Shown in pieces: positions 53,368 to 62,874 of a stretch of DNA of 64,000 nt. Origin of the DNA: Halorubrum ruber (GTDB lineage: Archaea > Halobacteriota > Halobacteria > Halobacteriales > Haloferacaceae); assembly GCF_018228765.1 (NCBI RefSeq), contig NZ_CP073695.1, positions 1,302,001 to 1,366,000 on the forward strand. The letters are read 5' to 3'. The notes beneath the pieces are model-generated. The model worked only from the letters and a program-made list of their open reading frames with translations. It was not told where the DNA came from and searched no databases. Numbering within the stretch: position 1 is the stretch's first letter; each line of letters begins with the position of its first letter. The position numbers and the translations under genes are program-made.

Positions 53368-54471
53368 ATGGATGCGGACTCCCTGACGGAGACGCTCGAA
53401 AACGCCGGCCTGTCACCGTACCAAGCGGCGGTGTACGTCGCGCTCCTCGATCTACGGACCGCGACCGCGACCGAGATCGCCAACGAGAGCGACATCCCGA
53501 CGCCGCGCGTGTACGACGTGATCGACGCCTTGGCCGAGCGCGGATACGTCGAGAAATACGAGCAGGGGACGATCAAAGTGCGGGCACACAGCCCCGGGAA
53601 GGTGCTCGAGGACCTCGAAAACAGGATCGATCAGTTGGAATCGGCGACCGCCGAAATAGAGGACCGGTGGGAACAGCCCCCGCTCGAAAAGTCCACCGCC
53701 AGCATCGTGAAGCAGTTCCAGACGGTTATCGACCGCGCGCGGCTGTTCATCGAACAGGCGGAAACCCGCGTGTACGTCTCCGTGACGGCCGAGCAACTGG
53801 AGATGCTTCGCGACCCCCTCAAGCGGGCTCACGAGCGCGGCGTCGCCGTGTACATTCTCGTTAACACAGAGTCGAGCGAAGACAGGCCGACGGTCGACTC
53901 GATAGCCGGGATCTGTCGGGAGGCGCGATACCGCGGGCTCCCGGCGCCGTTCGTCGCGTCGGTCGACCGACAGAGCGCCTGCTTCTCACACCATCCGGAC
54001 GCGGTCAACCAGACCGGCGTCCTCGTCAACGACGAGGAGTACACCTTCGTCTTCCACTGGTTCTTCATGACGTGCCTCTGGGAACACGGGACGCCGATAC
54101 ACTCGGAGGGACAGGACACGCTGCCGATCGAGTACGTCGACATCCGTCAGTTAGTACGCGAAGCGCGGCCGCTCTTCGAGTCCGAGGCGACGGTGACCGT
54201 CCGCGTTGAGGGGACCGACGTCTCCACCGGCGAACCGCGGACGATCGCGGGGACCGTCGAGGAAGTCCGGTCACACGTGGGCGACAGGGAGTCGGACACG
54301 CAGGTCGCCGGACAGGTACTGATGGTCGTCGACACCGGCACCGACCGGATCAGCGTCGGTGGCTGGAACGCCGTGGTCGAGGACGTCGAGGCGACTCGGA
54401 TCGTCATCACCGACGTCGCGGATGTCGACGAGTACCCGTCGCTACGGGCGGGGACGGAACCGGCCGAGTGA
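53368..54471 (+). CDS. TrmB-family sugar-responsive transcription regulator
   Basis: A 367-aa TrmB protein. The N-terminal winged helix (ENAGLSPYQAAVYVALLDLR, SDIPTPRVYDVIDALAERGY) is followed by a coiled coil (LEDLENRIDQLESATAEIED) and then a C-terminal effector-binding domain. Haloarchaeal TrmB proteins control sugar transport and central carbon genes in response to sugars. It is convergent with the PfkB kinase gene, the last gene of the ABC operon, and is the prime candidate regulator of that locus. Confidence 0.88.
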   Translation: MDADSLTETLENAGLSPYQAAVYVALLDLRTATATEIANESDIPTPRVYDVIDALAERGYVEKYEQGTIKVRAHSPGKVLEDLENRIDQLESATAEIEDRWEQPPLEKSTASIVKQFQTVIDRARLFIEQAETRVYVSVTAEQLEMLRDPLKRAHERGVAVYILVNTESSEDRPTVDSIAGICREARYRGLPAPFVASVDRQSACFSHHPDAVNQTGVLVNDEEYTFVFHWFFMTCLWEHGTPIHSEGQDTLPIEYVDIRQLVREARPLFESEATVTVRVEGTDVSTGEPRTIAGTVEEVRSHVGDRESDTQVAGQVLMVVDTGTDRISVGGWNAVVEDVEATRIVITDVADVDEYPSLRAGTEPAE

Positions 54472-54509
54472 TCGCGGACGGCAGCGTCTCCGGGGCCACG
54501 TAGAACGGG

Positions 54510-55448
54510 TCACAGCCCGTCGCGAAGCTCCTCGACGGCCTCCCGGTCGGGAAGTGCGGCCATCGCACCGCGGCGCTTCGTCGACGCGGCGGCGACGGCG
54601 TTGGCGAACCCGAGGATACCGTCCGGGTCGTCGCCGTCGACGAGTCCCGCGATCGCTCCGGCGGAGAAGGCGTCGCCGGCGCCGGTCGTGTCGACGACCT
54701 CCTCGATCTCGTATCCGGGGTGGTGCCACTCGCCGGCGGCCCACCGCGAGCCCTCGTCGGTGACCAGCCGCGCGCCGGAACTGCCTTCGGTCAGGAAAAC
54801 CGCGTCCGGTCCGGCGGCGAGAACCTCCGCGGTCGTCGTCGGGAGACCGGCGCCCTCGAGGTCCTCGCGGGTGACTTTGAGGACGTCCGTCTCGGAGAGC
54901 ATCCGCTCTATCGTGGGCCCCGGATCCGTCTCCCACAGCTCGGGGCGGACGTTCGGATCGAAGAAGACGCAGCAGTCTCGGTCACGGGCCCGCTCGACGA
55001 GGTCGAACGTCGCCGATCGCGCTGGCTCGACGGTCAGCGTGACCCCTCCCACGACGACGACCTCGACCGAATCGAGGACGTCGTCGCCGACGACGCTCGT
55101 GTCGAGGCGCCTGTCCGCCGTGTCCGAGCGGTAGAAGGTGAACTCGCGGTCGGCGTCCTCGCTGTGCGAGACGAACGCCAGCGCCGTCCGGCTGTCCGGA
55201 ACCTCCGTGACGAAGTCGTCCGGAACGCCCTCGCGGTCGAGCACCCGCGCGAGATGCGAGCCGAACGGGTCGTCGGCGAGCGCGGTACAGAACCACGGCG
55301 TCCGGTCGAGGCGCGCCAGCCCGACCGCCACGTTGGCCGGCGCGCCGCCCGCTCGCTTGGAGAACGACTCCACGTCCGCGAGCGGTCCGGGGCGGTCGGG
55401 AATAAAATCGATCAGGGTCTCGCCGGCGACAAGGGCCTCACGCGTCAT
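54510..55448 (-). CDS. PfkB-family carbohydrate kinase (fructokinase-like)
   Basis: A 312-aa ribokinase-fold sugar kinase. The N-terminal PfkB signature is GGAPANVAVGLARLDRTPWF, and the catalytic motif is VDTTGAGDAFSAGAIAGL (Asp base in GAGD). Overall it resembles bacterial fructokinases. With the adjacent levansucrase, fructanase and ABC genes, fructose phosphorylation is the natural reading, by inference. A TATA-like GTTTTCATAC is centred about 27 bp upstream of the start at 55448, so it can be expressed apart from the ABC genes. Confidence 0.88.
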   Translation of the reverse strand: MTREALVAGETLIDFIPDRPGPLADVESFSKRAGGAPANVAVGLARLDRTPWFCTALADDPFGSHLARVLDREGVPDDFVTEVPDSRTALAFVSHSEDADREFTFYRSDTADRRLDTSVVGDDVLDSVEVVVVGGVTLTVEPARSATFDLVERARDRDCCVFFDPNVRPELWETDPGPTIERMLSETDVLKVTREDLEGAGLPTTTAEVLAAGPDAVFLTEGSSGARLVTDEGSRWAAGEWHHPGYEIEEVVDTTGAGDAFSAGAIAGLVDGDDPDGILGFANAVAAASTKRRGAMAALPDREAVEELRDGL

Positions 55449-55586
55449 GCGCCACCATGCTCGGAGTCAGGAGTATGAAAACAATAAAAATTCGGACGAG
55501 GGCGCGACCGACCCGGCGGGCGGTGCGTTCCGGCCCGACCGGGCGGTCGCGTACCGGCTCGGAACCGTGCCGCAGGGGTGAGCGGT

Positions 55587-56768
55587 TCAGTCGGCCTGAA
55601 CGCCCTCGTCGCCGGCTTCGACGTCCGCGTCGGAGACGACGCCGTGCGAGATCGCGTCGCCGGTCTGGTCGTCGAACAGGTGGATCCGAGCGCGGTCGAA
55701 GACGATCTCGACGTGCTCCTCCTCGCCGATGTCGGTCGCGGGGTCCACGCTCATCAACAGCCCCTGGCGCTCCTCGAAGTCGGCGTCTTCCTCGTCGAAC
55801 GATTCGAGGATCGGCTTCAGGTAGACGAAGATCTCGTCGCCCATCGGTTCGAGCACGTCGGTCTCGACCGAGAACGTGCGGCTCGGGTCCTCGGCCTCGC
55901 CGCTGTTGCCCTCGAGGTAGATGTCCTCCGGGCGGATACCGACCTCCACCGGGTCGTCGGCCCCTAAGCCGTCGACCGCCGCGGTGTCGAAGGCGATGGA
56001 GTAGCCGTTCGCGTCGAGCGAGCCGTCGCCGGCGGTCGCGTCGAAGAAGTTCATCGAGGGCGAGCCGATGAAGCCGGCGACGAACCGGTTTGCGGGCTGG
56101 TTGTAGCAGGTCAGCGGCGCGGCGATCTGCTGAAGCTCCCCCTTGTTGAGCACCGCGATCCGGTCGGACATCGTCATCGCCTCCGCCTGGTTGTGCGTGA
56201 CGTAGATGATCGTCGTGTCCAGCTGCTTATGGAGCCGCTGGAGCTCGGTCCGCATGTTGACGCGCAGCTTGGCGTCCAAGTTCGCCAGCGGCTCGTCCAT
56301 CAGGAACACGTCCGGGTCGCGGACGATGGCCCGCGCGATCGCGACGCGCTGGCGCTGGCCGCCGGACATCTCGCTCGGCATCCGGTCTAACATCCCCTGG
56401 AGCCGAACGACCCGCGCGGCCTCGTCGACCCGCTCGTCCATCTCCTCTTTGGGGAAGTCCCGCAGGCGGAGCCCGAAGGAGATGTTGTCGTACACGTCCA
56501 TGTGCGGGAACAGCGCGATGTTCTGGAACACCATCGCGATGCCGCGGTCCTTCGGCGGGAGGTTCGTCACCTCGCGGTCGCCGATCAGGATCTCCCCCGA
56601 CGTGGGCTTGGTGAGGCCCGCGACGGTTTCGAGCGTCGTGGACTTCCCGCAGCCCGACGGTCCGACGAGGCAGATGAACTCCCCGTCCTTCAGGTCGAGG
56701 TTCATGTTGTCGACCGCCGTTACGTCGTCGTACTGTTTCGTGACGTCTGTGAGTTTAACTCGTGCCAT
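55587..56768 (-). CDS. Sugar ABC transporter ATPase (MalK/UgpC family)
   Basis: A 393-aa ATPase. Walker A is GPSGCGKSTTLETVAGL, the signature MSGGQRQRV, Walker B VFLMDEPLANLDAKLR and the H-loop VTHNQAEAMTMS, followed by a C-terminal TOBE/MalK regulatory domain (VEVGIRPEDIYLEG). Acidic inserts lengthen the C-terminal domain. It powers the MalFG-type permease encoded just upstream. Confidence 0.92.
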   Translation of the reverse strand: MARVKLTDVTKQYDDVTAVDNMNLDLKDGEFICLVGPSGCGKSTTLETVAGLTKPTSGEILIGDREVTNLPPKDRGIAMVFQNIALFPHMDVYDNISFGLRLRDFPKEEMDERVDEAARVVRLQGMLDRMPSEMSGGQRQRVAIARAIVRDPDVFLMDEPLANLDAKLRVNMRTELQRLHKQLDTTIIYVTHNQAEAMTMSDRIAVLNKGELQQIAAPLTCYNQPANRFVAGFIGSPSMNFFDATAGDGSLDANGYSIAFDTAAVDGLGADDPVEVGIRPEDIYLEGNSGEAEDPSRTFSVETDVLEPMGDEIFVYLKPILESFDEEDADFEERQGLLMSVDPATDIGEEEHVEIVFDRARIHLFDDQTGDAISHGVVSDADVEAGDEGVQAD

Positions 56769-56774
56769 GTGGAG

Positions 56775-57752
56775 TCACTCCTTGAGGGCTCCCTGCGTGA
56801 GGCCGCTGATGATCTTGTCCTGTGCGACGACGACGAGGATCGCGACCGGGACGATCGCGATCAGGCTCGCCGCCGCCTGGAGGTCGTACCGGACGGTGTA
56901 CTGCGTCTGGAACGCGAGGACGCCGTCGACCACCGGCGCCCACTCCGCGGCGCTGTTGCCGGTCATCAGGTACGAGAAGAAGAACTCGGTGTAGACGGTG
57001 ATGAAGGTGAGAATGCCGGCGGTCGCGACGCCCGGCGCCGAAAGCGGCATGATCACGCGGAACAGCGCGCCGATGCGCGTCGTCCCCTCGACTCTGGCGG
57101 CCTCCTCGAGTCCGTCCGGGATCTGCCCGTAGAACGTGGTCAGGATGAAGATCGCCAGCGGCATCGTGAACGCGCTGAGCGGCGTGACGACCGCGCCCGG
57201 CGTCCCGTACAGCTCCACCGGGAGCGTGAACAGCCCCAGCATCGGAACCTGCTGGTTGAACGCCCGAAACAGCGGGATGAAAAGCGTCGCCGGCGGGAAG
57301 AAGCTGAGCACCAGAAGCGAGAACAGAAGCGGCGTCTTCCCCCGGAACTCCAGGCGGCCGAACGCGTACCCGGCGAGGCTCCCGACGAGGAGCACGAACA
57401 CAGTTACCGTGAACGCGTAGAAGAGGCTGTTGAACATGAACCGCGCGAACGGGACCTGCTGGAACACCTGAACGAACGCCGAAAGATCGATCGTCGCCGG
57501 GAACAGCGGAATGTCCGTCTGTCCGGGCGGCGCCATCGCGACGTTGAACAGCCAGTACAGCGGGAACAGCGACGTGGTCAACAGCACCCCGCCGAGGAAC
57601 ACCAACATGACGGCGTACGCCTTCTCGGGGTTTTTGATCCAGTCGTCCGCCCACCGCGCGACGCGGGACTTGTTGTCCCCCTCGTCGTCGGCGTCGTCGC
57701 CCGATCCGTCGAACACTTCCGCGTCCTCGTGGTCGCGTGCGTCGATGCTCAT
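56775..57752 (-). CDS. Carbohydrate ABC permease, MalG/CUT1 type
   Basis: A 325-aa permease with six helices. The EAA loop is EEAARVEGTTRIGALFRVIMP, near residue 215. An acidic tail of about 35 residues precedes the first helix. It starts 1 bp after the upstream permease gene's stop, so the two are coupled, and ends 6 bp before the ATPase gene. Confidence 0.92.
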   Translation of the reverse strand: MSIDARDHEDAEVFDGSGDDADDEGDNKSRVARWADDWIKNPEKAYAVMLVFLGGVLLTTSLFPLYWLFNVAMAPPGQTDIPLFPATIDLSAFVQVFQQVPFARFMFNSLFYAFTVTVFVLLVGSLAGYAFGRLEFRGKTPLLFSLLVLSFFPPATLFIPLFRAFNQQVPMLGLFTLPVELYGTPGAVVTPLSAFTMPLAIFILTTFYGQIPDGLEEAARVEGTTRIGALFRVIMPLSAPGVATAGILTFITVYTEFFFSYLMTGNSAAEWAPVVDGVLAFQTQYTVRYDLQAAASLIAIVPVAILVVVAQDKIISGLTQGALKE

Positions 57753-57753
57753 G

Positions 57754-58758
57754 TCAGGCTAACCCCAGGCTCTGGTTGCTCTGTTTGATGAACAGGAGGT
57801 ACACCATGATGAACAGCCCCACCACGATGGCGATCAGCACGCTCACGGCGGCCGCCGAGCCGTACAGCGTCGACGACCCGAACATCATCTGCGTGACCAG
57901 GCAGGTCATCGACGGGACGGTCGAACAGCCGACGGTAGTCGACTCGATGATGCCGTACACCCGGAGCGCGCCCATCGTCCGGAACAGCATCGCGACCATC
58001 AACACCGGGAACACCAGCGGGAACGTGATGTAGCGGAACCGCTGCCACCGGGAGGCGCCCATCACGTCGGCCACCTCGTAGAGGTCCTGGTTGACGCTCT
58101 CTAGCCCCGCCAAGATCAGCAGGGCCATGAACGCCGACGTCTTCCAGATGTCCGCCACCGTCACGATGACGAAGCTGTCGAAGGTCGTGTTGAGAGGGAG
58201 ACTGGAGAAGATCCCGAGCTGCTGAAGCGGCTCGGTCAACAGCCCGTAGCCGGGGCGGAACAGCAGGAAGAAGATCATCCCCTGAATGACGATCGGGATC
58301 GCCCACGGCAGGATGATGAGCAGGCGAACGAGCCGCCGCCCCTTGTACTCGGCTTTCATCAGCATGGCGTAGAGGAACCCGAGCAGCGTCTCGCCCGTGA
58401 CGCTCAACACGGCGAACAGGATCGTCATGAACAGCGCCTGTTCTAAGATCGGCGTCTCGAACGAGGGGTCGACGAACGCCGCCGGCGCCAGCGCGTTGTT
58501 GTTGGTGAGCAGCTGGACGTAGTTCTGGACCCCGACGAACTCCCCCAGGCTCCCGCCGGTGATCACGTCGGCGAAAAACGACATCCTGATCGCCGACGCC
58601 AGCGGCCAGAACGCGAACAACAGCAGGACCACGAACGCCGGGGTCAAGAGCAGGTACGCGTACGCCTGCTCGCTCAGATTCTCCGTCCACGTCCCGAGTC
58701 GCGTTAGGACCCCGCCAGATCCCTCTGCCACCTCCGATCTGCCCTGTTCAACTGCCAT
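57754..58758 (-). CDS. Carbohydrate ABC permease, MalF/CUT1 type
   Basis: A 334-aa permease with six helices and the EAA loop YEVADVMGASRWQRFRYITFP (in parts: YEVADVMGASRW, QRFRYITFP). ATG 58758 (MAVEQGRSEV) is preferred over GTG 58770. The 148-bp gap to the binding-protein gene holds a stable hairpin and AT-rich DNA that may supply a second promoter. Confidence 0.91.
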   Translation of the reverse strand: MAVEQGRSEVAEGSGGVLTRLGTWTENLSEQAYAYLLLTPAFVVLLLFAFWPLASAIRMSFFADVITGGSLGEFVGVQNYVQLLTNNNALAPAAFVDPSFETPILEQALFMTILFAVLSVTGETLLGFLYAMLMKAEYKGRRLVRLLIILPWAIPIVIQGMIFFLLFRPGYGLLTEPLQQLGIFSSLPLNTTFDSFVIVTVADIWKTSAFMALLILAGLESVNQDLYEVADVMGASRWQRFRYITFPLVFPVLMVAMLFRTMGALRVYGIIESTTVGCSTVPSMTCLVTQMMFGSSTLYGSAAAVSVLIAIVVGLFIMVYLLFIKQSNQSLGLA

Positions 58759-58863
58759 CCCGACTAACACCTCCCTGTGCCATTGCCCGCCGTTGTGGTA
58801 CGAGCATCGCCCGCGTGTTTCTCGTGCGAATATTTATCATTATTGTCTATTTTACATGTGTGT

Positions 58864-58895
58864 TCGGCCCCTGAGTCCCCTCGACCCGGGGCCGA
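58864..58895 (-). promoter_or_regulatory. Intercistronic hairpin between binding-protein and permease genes
   Basis: TCGGCCCC (58864-58871) pairs with GGGGCCGA (58888-58895) around a 16-nt loop, just downstream of the binding-protein stop. Such a hairpin can stabilise the upstream mRNA. It would raise the amount of binding protein relative to the permeases, a common pattern for CUT1 operons. There is no following U-run, so it is not a clear terminator. Confidence 0.5.
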
Positions 58896-58906
58896 CCCCG
58901 CTCCAG

Positions 58907-60340
58907 TTATCCGGACTGCTCTTCGACGGCGGAGATCTGTTCTTGCATCGCCGACGCCGCCTCTTGCGGGCTCTTCTCCTGGCGGAGCGCCGCGTTGACC
59001 TCGGTTGCGACGATGCTACGCTGATTCGGCCACACCGACGTCGTCGGCCGCGGGATGAGGTTCTCCGCCGAGTACTGGAGCGCCTCGAAGTACGGGCCGT
59101 ACGTGTCGCTCTGCTCGACGTAGCTGTACAGCTCCGGCTTCGGCGGCATGAAGTTGGCCGTGTCGAACTGGTACTCGAGGACGGAGTCCTCCCACCACGC
59201 CTTGATCACTTCCTTCGCCGACGCCATGTTGTCGGTGTAGGGGTTCATCGACATGATCCAGCCGCCCTGCGCGTGCCAGGACCCGTTCGGTCCCTGCGGA
59301 AGCGGCATCACGCCGAGCTCCATGTCCGTCTCCTCGAAGGCGGTCAGGGCCCCGCCGATGGAGTAGGTCCAGTTGCGCTGGGTGACCGCGCTGCCGTCCT
59401 CGAAGAGGCTCTTCGTGTCCGGTTCGGACCAGCCGGCCACCTCCTGCGGCGAGACGCCCTCGATGTCCATCGGGGCGCTGCCCGTACCGTGGATGGTGTC
59501 GACCGCGGCCTCGATCCCGTCGATGGACTCCTCCGTGTCGAGGGTGACCGGACGGTCACCGATCGGCCCGAAGAGGTTGTCCTGACCGCCGAAAAAGGCG
59601 CCGCCCATGCTCGTGAGGTACTCGTTGAACGTACAGCACGCCAGCCCGGCGTAGTTGTTCCCCTGCCAGAGGTGGCCGTAATCGACGTCGGCGCCGTCCA
59701 TGGCCTCCGAGACGATCTGGGAGAACTCCCCCCACGTCGGCGGGTCCCCGCGCCACGTGTTGAAGTCCGATTCGCCGTAGCCCGCGTTCCGAAGCAGGTC
59801 TTTCCGATACGTGATGGTCGGGAAGTCGGGGAACACGGGAACCGAGTACAGGTCACCCGTCTCGGGGTGAGTCCCCGTGTTGATCATCGACTGGACGCCC
59901 TCCTCTCTGACCCGGGAGATGAACTCGTCGTCCATCTCCTCTTCGAGGTTGACCAGGTCGCCGCGGACGATGAACGGGAGGGTCCACCCGTTGTCCGTCA
60001 ACACCAGGTCGGGGTCGGACTCCTCCGCGTTGATCGCGGTCCGGAGCTGCTGTTGCTTGCTGCCCGTGTCCTGTGGCGGCCGGGTCATCTCGATCGTGAT
60101 CGAGTCCGGCACGCCCGCCTCGTGGAGCACCTCGGGGAAGCCGGCGTCCACGAACTGCGGTCCCGAGAAGACCGTGACCGTGCCGCCGATCTCGCCGTCC
60201 CCCGACGAGCCCGCCGTGGTTCCGCCGTCCCCACCGTCTCCACCGCCGGAACAGCCCGCGAGGCCGGCCGCTCCCACCGCGCCCGTCGCCGCGAGGTACT
60301 GTCGCCGCGAGACGCCGTTTCGTGTGCTATCTTCTGACAT
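58907..60340 (-). CDS. Tat-exported sugar ABC substrate-binding lipoprotein
   Basis: A 477-aa family 1 solute-binding protein. The signal region is SRRQYLAATGAVGAAGLAGC with a twin-Arg motif and lipobox, followed by a Gly/Ser linker. The mature sequence has GTVTVFSGPQFVDAGFPEVL and GGALTAFEETDMELGVMPLP, typical of CUT1 binding proteins. ATG 60340 is preferred over an upstream ATG because a TATA-like ATTAATG is centred about 26 bp before it. The ligand could be sucrose, a fructo-oligosaccharide or another sugar; the sequence does not tell. Confidence 0.9.
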   Translation of the reverse strand: MSEDSTRNGVSRRQYLAATGAVGAAGLAGCSGGGDGGDGGTTAGSSGDGEIGGTVTVFSGPQFVDAGFPEVLHEAGVPDSITIEMTRPPQDTGSKQQQLRTAINAEESDPDLVLTDNGWTLPFIVRGDLVNLEEEMDDEFISRVREEGVQSMINTGTHPETGDLYSVPVFPDFPTITYRKDLLRNAGYGESDFNTWRGDPPTWGEFSQIVSEAMDGADVDYGHLWQGNNYAGLACCTFNEYLTSMGGAFFGGQDNLFGPIGDRPVTLDTEESIDGIEAAVDTIHGTGSAPMDIEGVSPQEVAGWSEPDTKSLFEDGSAVTQRNWTYSIGGALTAFEETDMELGVMPLPQGPNGSWHAQGGWIMSMNPYTDNMASAKEVIKAWWEDSVLEYQFDTANFMPPKPELYSYVEQSDTYGPYFEALQYSAENLIPRPTTSVWPNQRSIVATEVNAALRQEKSPQEAASAMQEQISAVEEQSG

Positions 60341-60382
60341 CACGTGGCCATAAGGAATAATCATTAATATAGTTACTGTGGA

Positions 60383-60400
60383 TTACAACGGCCGTTGTAA
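60383..60400. promoter_or_regulatory. 18-bp perfect palindrome upstream of the sugar ABC operon
   Basis: TTACAACGGCCGTTGTAA is a perfect 18-bp palindrome placed 43-60 bp upstream of the binding-protein start, directly upstream of its likely TATA/BRE. This is the position of an activator site or a proximal operator. The TrmB protein of the locus is a candidate binder. The half-site TTACAACG recurs upstream of the aldehyde dehydrogenase (36288-36295). Confidence 0.6.
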
Positions 60401-60403
60401 AAA

Positions 60404-60530
60404 TCAGTTCCCGGAGGAGGTGCCGACGCCGGGGCGGCTCGGACCGAGGCACGTCTCCTCGACGGGCGTGTCGTCGTCCCAGCGGTGGGTCCGATGGATG
60501 TCGATGTAGTCGGTCCGAGTCGATGGCGGC
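60404..60530 (-). pseudogene. Aldo/keto reductase fragment
   Basis: The minus strand encodes RTDYIDIHRTHRWDDDTPVEET (60452-60517; shown in parts: RTDYIDIHRTHRW, DDDTPVEET). This matches the strand-helix segment of aldo/keto reductases with the typical DYID...HRWD...TPIEET pattern. It then diverges and stops at 60404. No upstream or downstream AKR sequence is seen, so only about 20-25 codons remain. It is a decayed relic next to the sugar operon promoter. Confidence 0.6.
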
Positions 60531-60567
60531 GGAACGTTGATGCCCCGGTGGCGGGTATCTGGTCGGG

Positions 60568-61395
60568 ATGGGATCGTCGTTCGTCTCCGGACTCCGGCGG
60601 TCGGACCACACCGGTGAGAACCGCTGTTGGCCGTGTACGGTCGTCAACGTCGCCCTCGTCGGTGCCGCCGGCACGGCGCTGGGAGCCGTCGTCACGCCGG
60701 CGGTCGGCGTCGCCGCCGCGGTCGGCGGCCTGGCGCTGGTCTGGCTCCGCGGGTACCTGATTCCGGGCACCCCGCGGTTCGCCCCGCCGTTGGTCGCCGC
60801 CGTCCCGGGCGGAGCGGCCCTCTTCGACGAGGCGCCCCGGGGCCAAGAGGAGCCACCGAACGGGGGCGGATCGCTGGGGGCCGAAGACGGGCCTGCCGAC
60901 CCCGAGGCCCTGCTCGACCGGCTCGTCGAGACCGGTGTCCTCGAAGTCGGCGACGACACCGTCGCTCCCACCGCGGCGTTCGACGAGCGGTGGCACGCGG
61001 AGATGGACCGACTGCGCGACGACACCACGGAGGAACTCGCCCGCGCCGCGCTCGCGATCTCCCCGGCGGCCGAGGCGCGGACGATCGACGACGAGTGGAT
61101 CGCGCTCGGTCCCGAGGACGGCGGCGTGACGGACGAGACCTGGCTCAGCCGTCCGGTAGCGATCGCCGAGATCGCCGGCTACCGGGCGACCGAGTCGCAC
61201 CTCGACGACGACGAGACCCGGCTGGCGGCGGCGCAGACGAACCGATTGTTCCTCGACTCGTGTCCGGACTGCGGGGCCGCCTTGGAACGGGGCACGGACA
61301 TGTCGTGTTGCGGCGGCCACACTGGTGCCGGCGACGAACCGTCCGAGACGCTCGTCTGTCCGGACTGCGAGGCCCGGCTGTTCACGTTCGACTGA
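60568..61395 (+). CDS. Haloarchaeal membrane protein with C-terminal zinc ribbon
   Basis: A 275-aa protein. Two N-terminal helices (VVNVALVGAAGTALGAVVTP; AVGVAAAVGGLALVWLRGYL) follow a Cys pair (CWPC). A cytoplasmic helical part follows, then a C-terminal four-Cys module, CPDCGAALERGTDMSCCGGH and CPDCEARLFTFD, likely binding zinc. I do not recognise the family. It lies between the sugar ABC operon and the levansucrase gene but has its own context. Confidence 0.65.
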   Translation: MGSSFVSGLRRSDHTGENRCWPCTVVNVALVGAAGTALGAVVTPAVGVAAAVGGLALVWLRGYLIPGTPRFAPPLVAAVPGGAALFDEAPRGQEEPPNGGGSLGAEDGPADPEALLDRLVETGVLEVGDDTVAPTAAFDERWHAEMDRLRDDTTEELARAALAISPAAEARTIDDEWIALGPEDGGVTDETWLSRPVAIAEIAGYRATESHLDDDETRLAAAQTNRLFLDSCPDCGAALERGTDMSCCGGHTGAGDEPSETLVCPDCEARLFTFD

Positions 61396-61503
61396 TACCG
61401 AGCCGGCGCCGCGCCGCACACGGCGGAGAGGCCGACGTGTGGACCGCACAGTTCGGACCGGGAACAATAAGTGAATTTACTACAGAAGGGAGTGTAACTG
61501 AAC

Positions 61504-62874
61504 ATGAGCGAGAGAAACCCCGACAGCCGACGGAGCACTGAGGGCTGGTCCCCGCCGCAGTGGACGAGATCGCAGGCCGACGGGATCGAACGCACGCCCG
61601 AAACCGTCGCCCCGGTCATCGAGCCGCCGCCCGAGGACCCAGCCGCCGACCTCCACATCTGGGACACGTGGCTGCTCCGGGATCGACACGGAGAGATCGC
61701 CGAGATCGACGGCTGGCGGGTGCTCTTCTCACTGACCGCCCCCGAGGAACTACTCCCCGGAAAGCGCCACGACGTCGCGGAGATCCGGTTCTTCTACTCC
61801 CGGAACGGCACCGAGTGGCACGGCGGCGATCGCGTGTTCGAGGCCGACGCGCTCGGCCAGCGCCAGTGGGCCGGCTCCGCGCTGTACGACGACGGCGAGC
61901 TGTACCTGTACTACACAGCCGCCGGGGACGAGTCGGCCGACGACCTGAACTACACGCAGCGCATCGCGGTCGGCCACGGCGGCCGTTTCGAGGCCGACGA
62001 GGACGGCGTGTGGAGCGAGGGGCCTTGGCGCCACGAGACCATCCTCGAACCGGACGGGGAGTGGTACGAGAACGAGGACCAGTCTCGGGGGATGATCTAC
62101 ACGTTCCGCGACCCCTGGTTCTTCGAGGACCCGGAGACGGGCGAGACAAACCTCCTGTTCGAGGCGAACACGCCGGTCCCCGTCGACAGCGACCGGTGCG
62201 ACGGCGACGAGGCGCAGACGGAGTTCAACGGGAGCGTCGGCGTCGCCGCGTCCCCGAGCGGCGACCCGCTCGACTGGGAGCTCGAACCGCCGCTTCTCGA
62301 CGGCGTCTGCGTCAATCAGGAGCTCGAACGCCCCCACGTCGTCCCCCGCGACGGCCGGTACTACCTCTTCTTTTCGAGCCACATGCACACCTTTTCGCCC
62401 GGTCTCCACGGTTTCGACGGCCTCTACGGGTTCGTCGCCGACTCGCTCCGGGGGGAGTACGAGCCGCTGAACGGGTCCGGGTTAGTCGTGACCAACCCAG
62501 CGAGCGTCCCCTTCCAGGCGTACTCTTGGATGGCGTTTCCCTACCGGGACGAGATACTCGTTCAGAGCTTCTACAACTACCGCGAGTTCGCCGGCGACTC
62601 GCTCGACGGCATCGCGGACCTCTCGGAGGCCGAGCAGCGACGCCGGTTCGGCGGGACGCTGAGCCCGACGCTTCGGCTCGACGTCGACGGCGATCGGACG
62701 CGCATCCACGGCACGCTCGCGCACTGGCACATCCCCACCTCGGAAGAGGAGCTCCCGGACACCGACGAGTATCGACCGCCGGACGAGGTAGGCTCGGACG
62801 ACGGCTACGTCGATCGGGTGGACGCCCGGATGGATCGCCACCGGACCGTCGGGTACCTAAGGAGCAACTACTGA
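61504..62874 (+). CDS. GH68 family enzyme (levansucrase/inulosucrase-like)
   Basis: A 456-aa five-bladed propeller enzyme. The nucleophile region is HIWDTWLL (D54), the transition-state stabiliser FRDPWFFED (D203), and the acid/base [10 protein letters not shown] (E275): all three carboxylates of GH68 are present. It would build levan or fructo-oligosaccharides from sucrose, or hydrolyse sucrose. No signal peptide or Tat motif is visible in the first 50 residues, which is unusual if it acts outside. It is convergent with a GH32 gene; the stops are 7 bp apart in overlap. Confidence 0.87.
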   Translation: MSERNPDSRRSTEGWSPPQWTRSQADGIERTPETVAPVIEPPPEDPAADLHIWDTWLLRDRHGEIAEIDGWRVLFSLTAPEELLPGKRHDVAEIRFFYSRNGTEWHGGDRVFEADALGQRQWAGSALYDDGELYLYYTAAGDESADDLNYTQRIAVGHGGRFEADEDGVWSEGPWRHETILEPDGEWYENEDQSRGMIYTFRDPWFFEDPETGETNLLFEANTPVPVDSDRCDGDEAQTEFNGSVGVAASPSGDPLDWELEPPLLDGVCVNQELERPHVVPRDGRYYLFFSSHMHTFSPGLHGFDGLYGFVADSLRGEYEPLNGSGLVVTNPASVPFQAYSWMAFPYRDEILVQSFYNYREFAGDSLDGIADLSEAEQRRRFGGTLSPTLRLDVDGDRTRIHGTLAHWHIPTSEEELPDTDEYRPPDEVGSDDGYVDRVDARMDRHRTVGYLRSNY

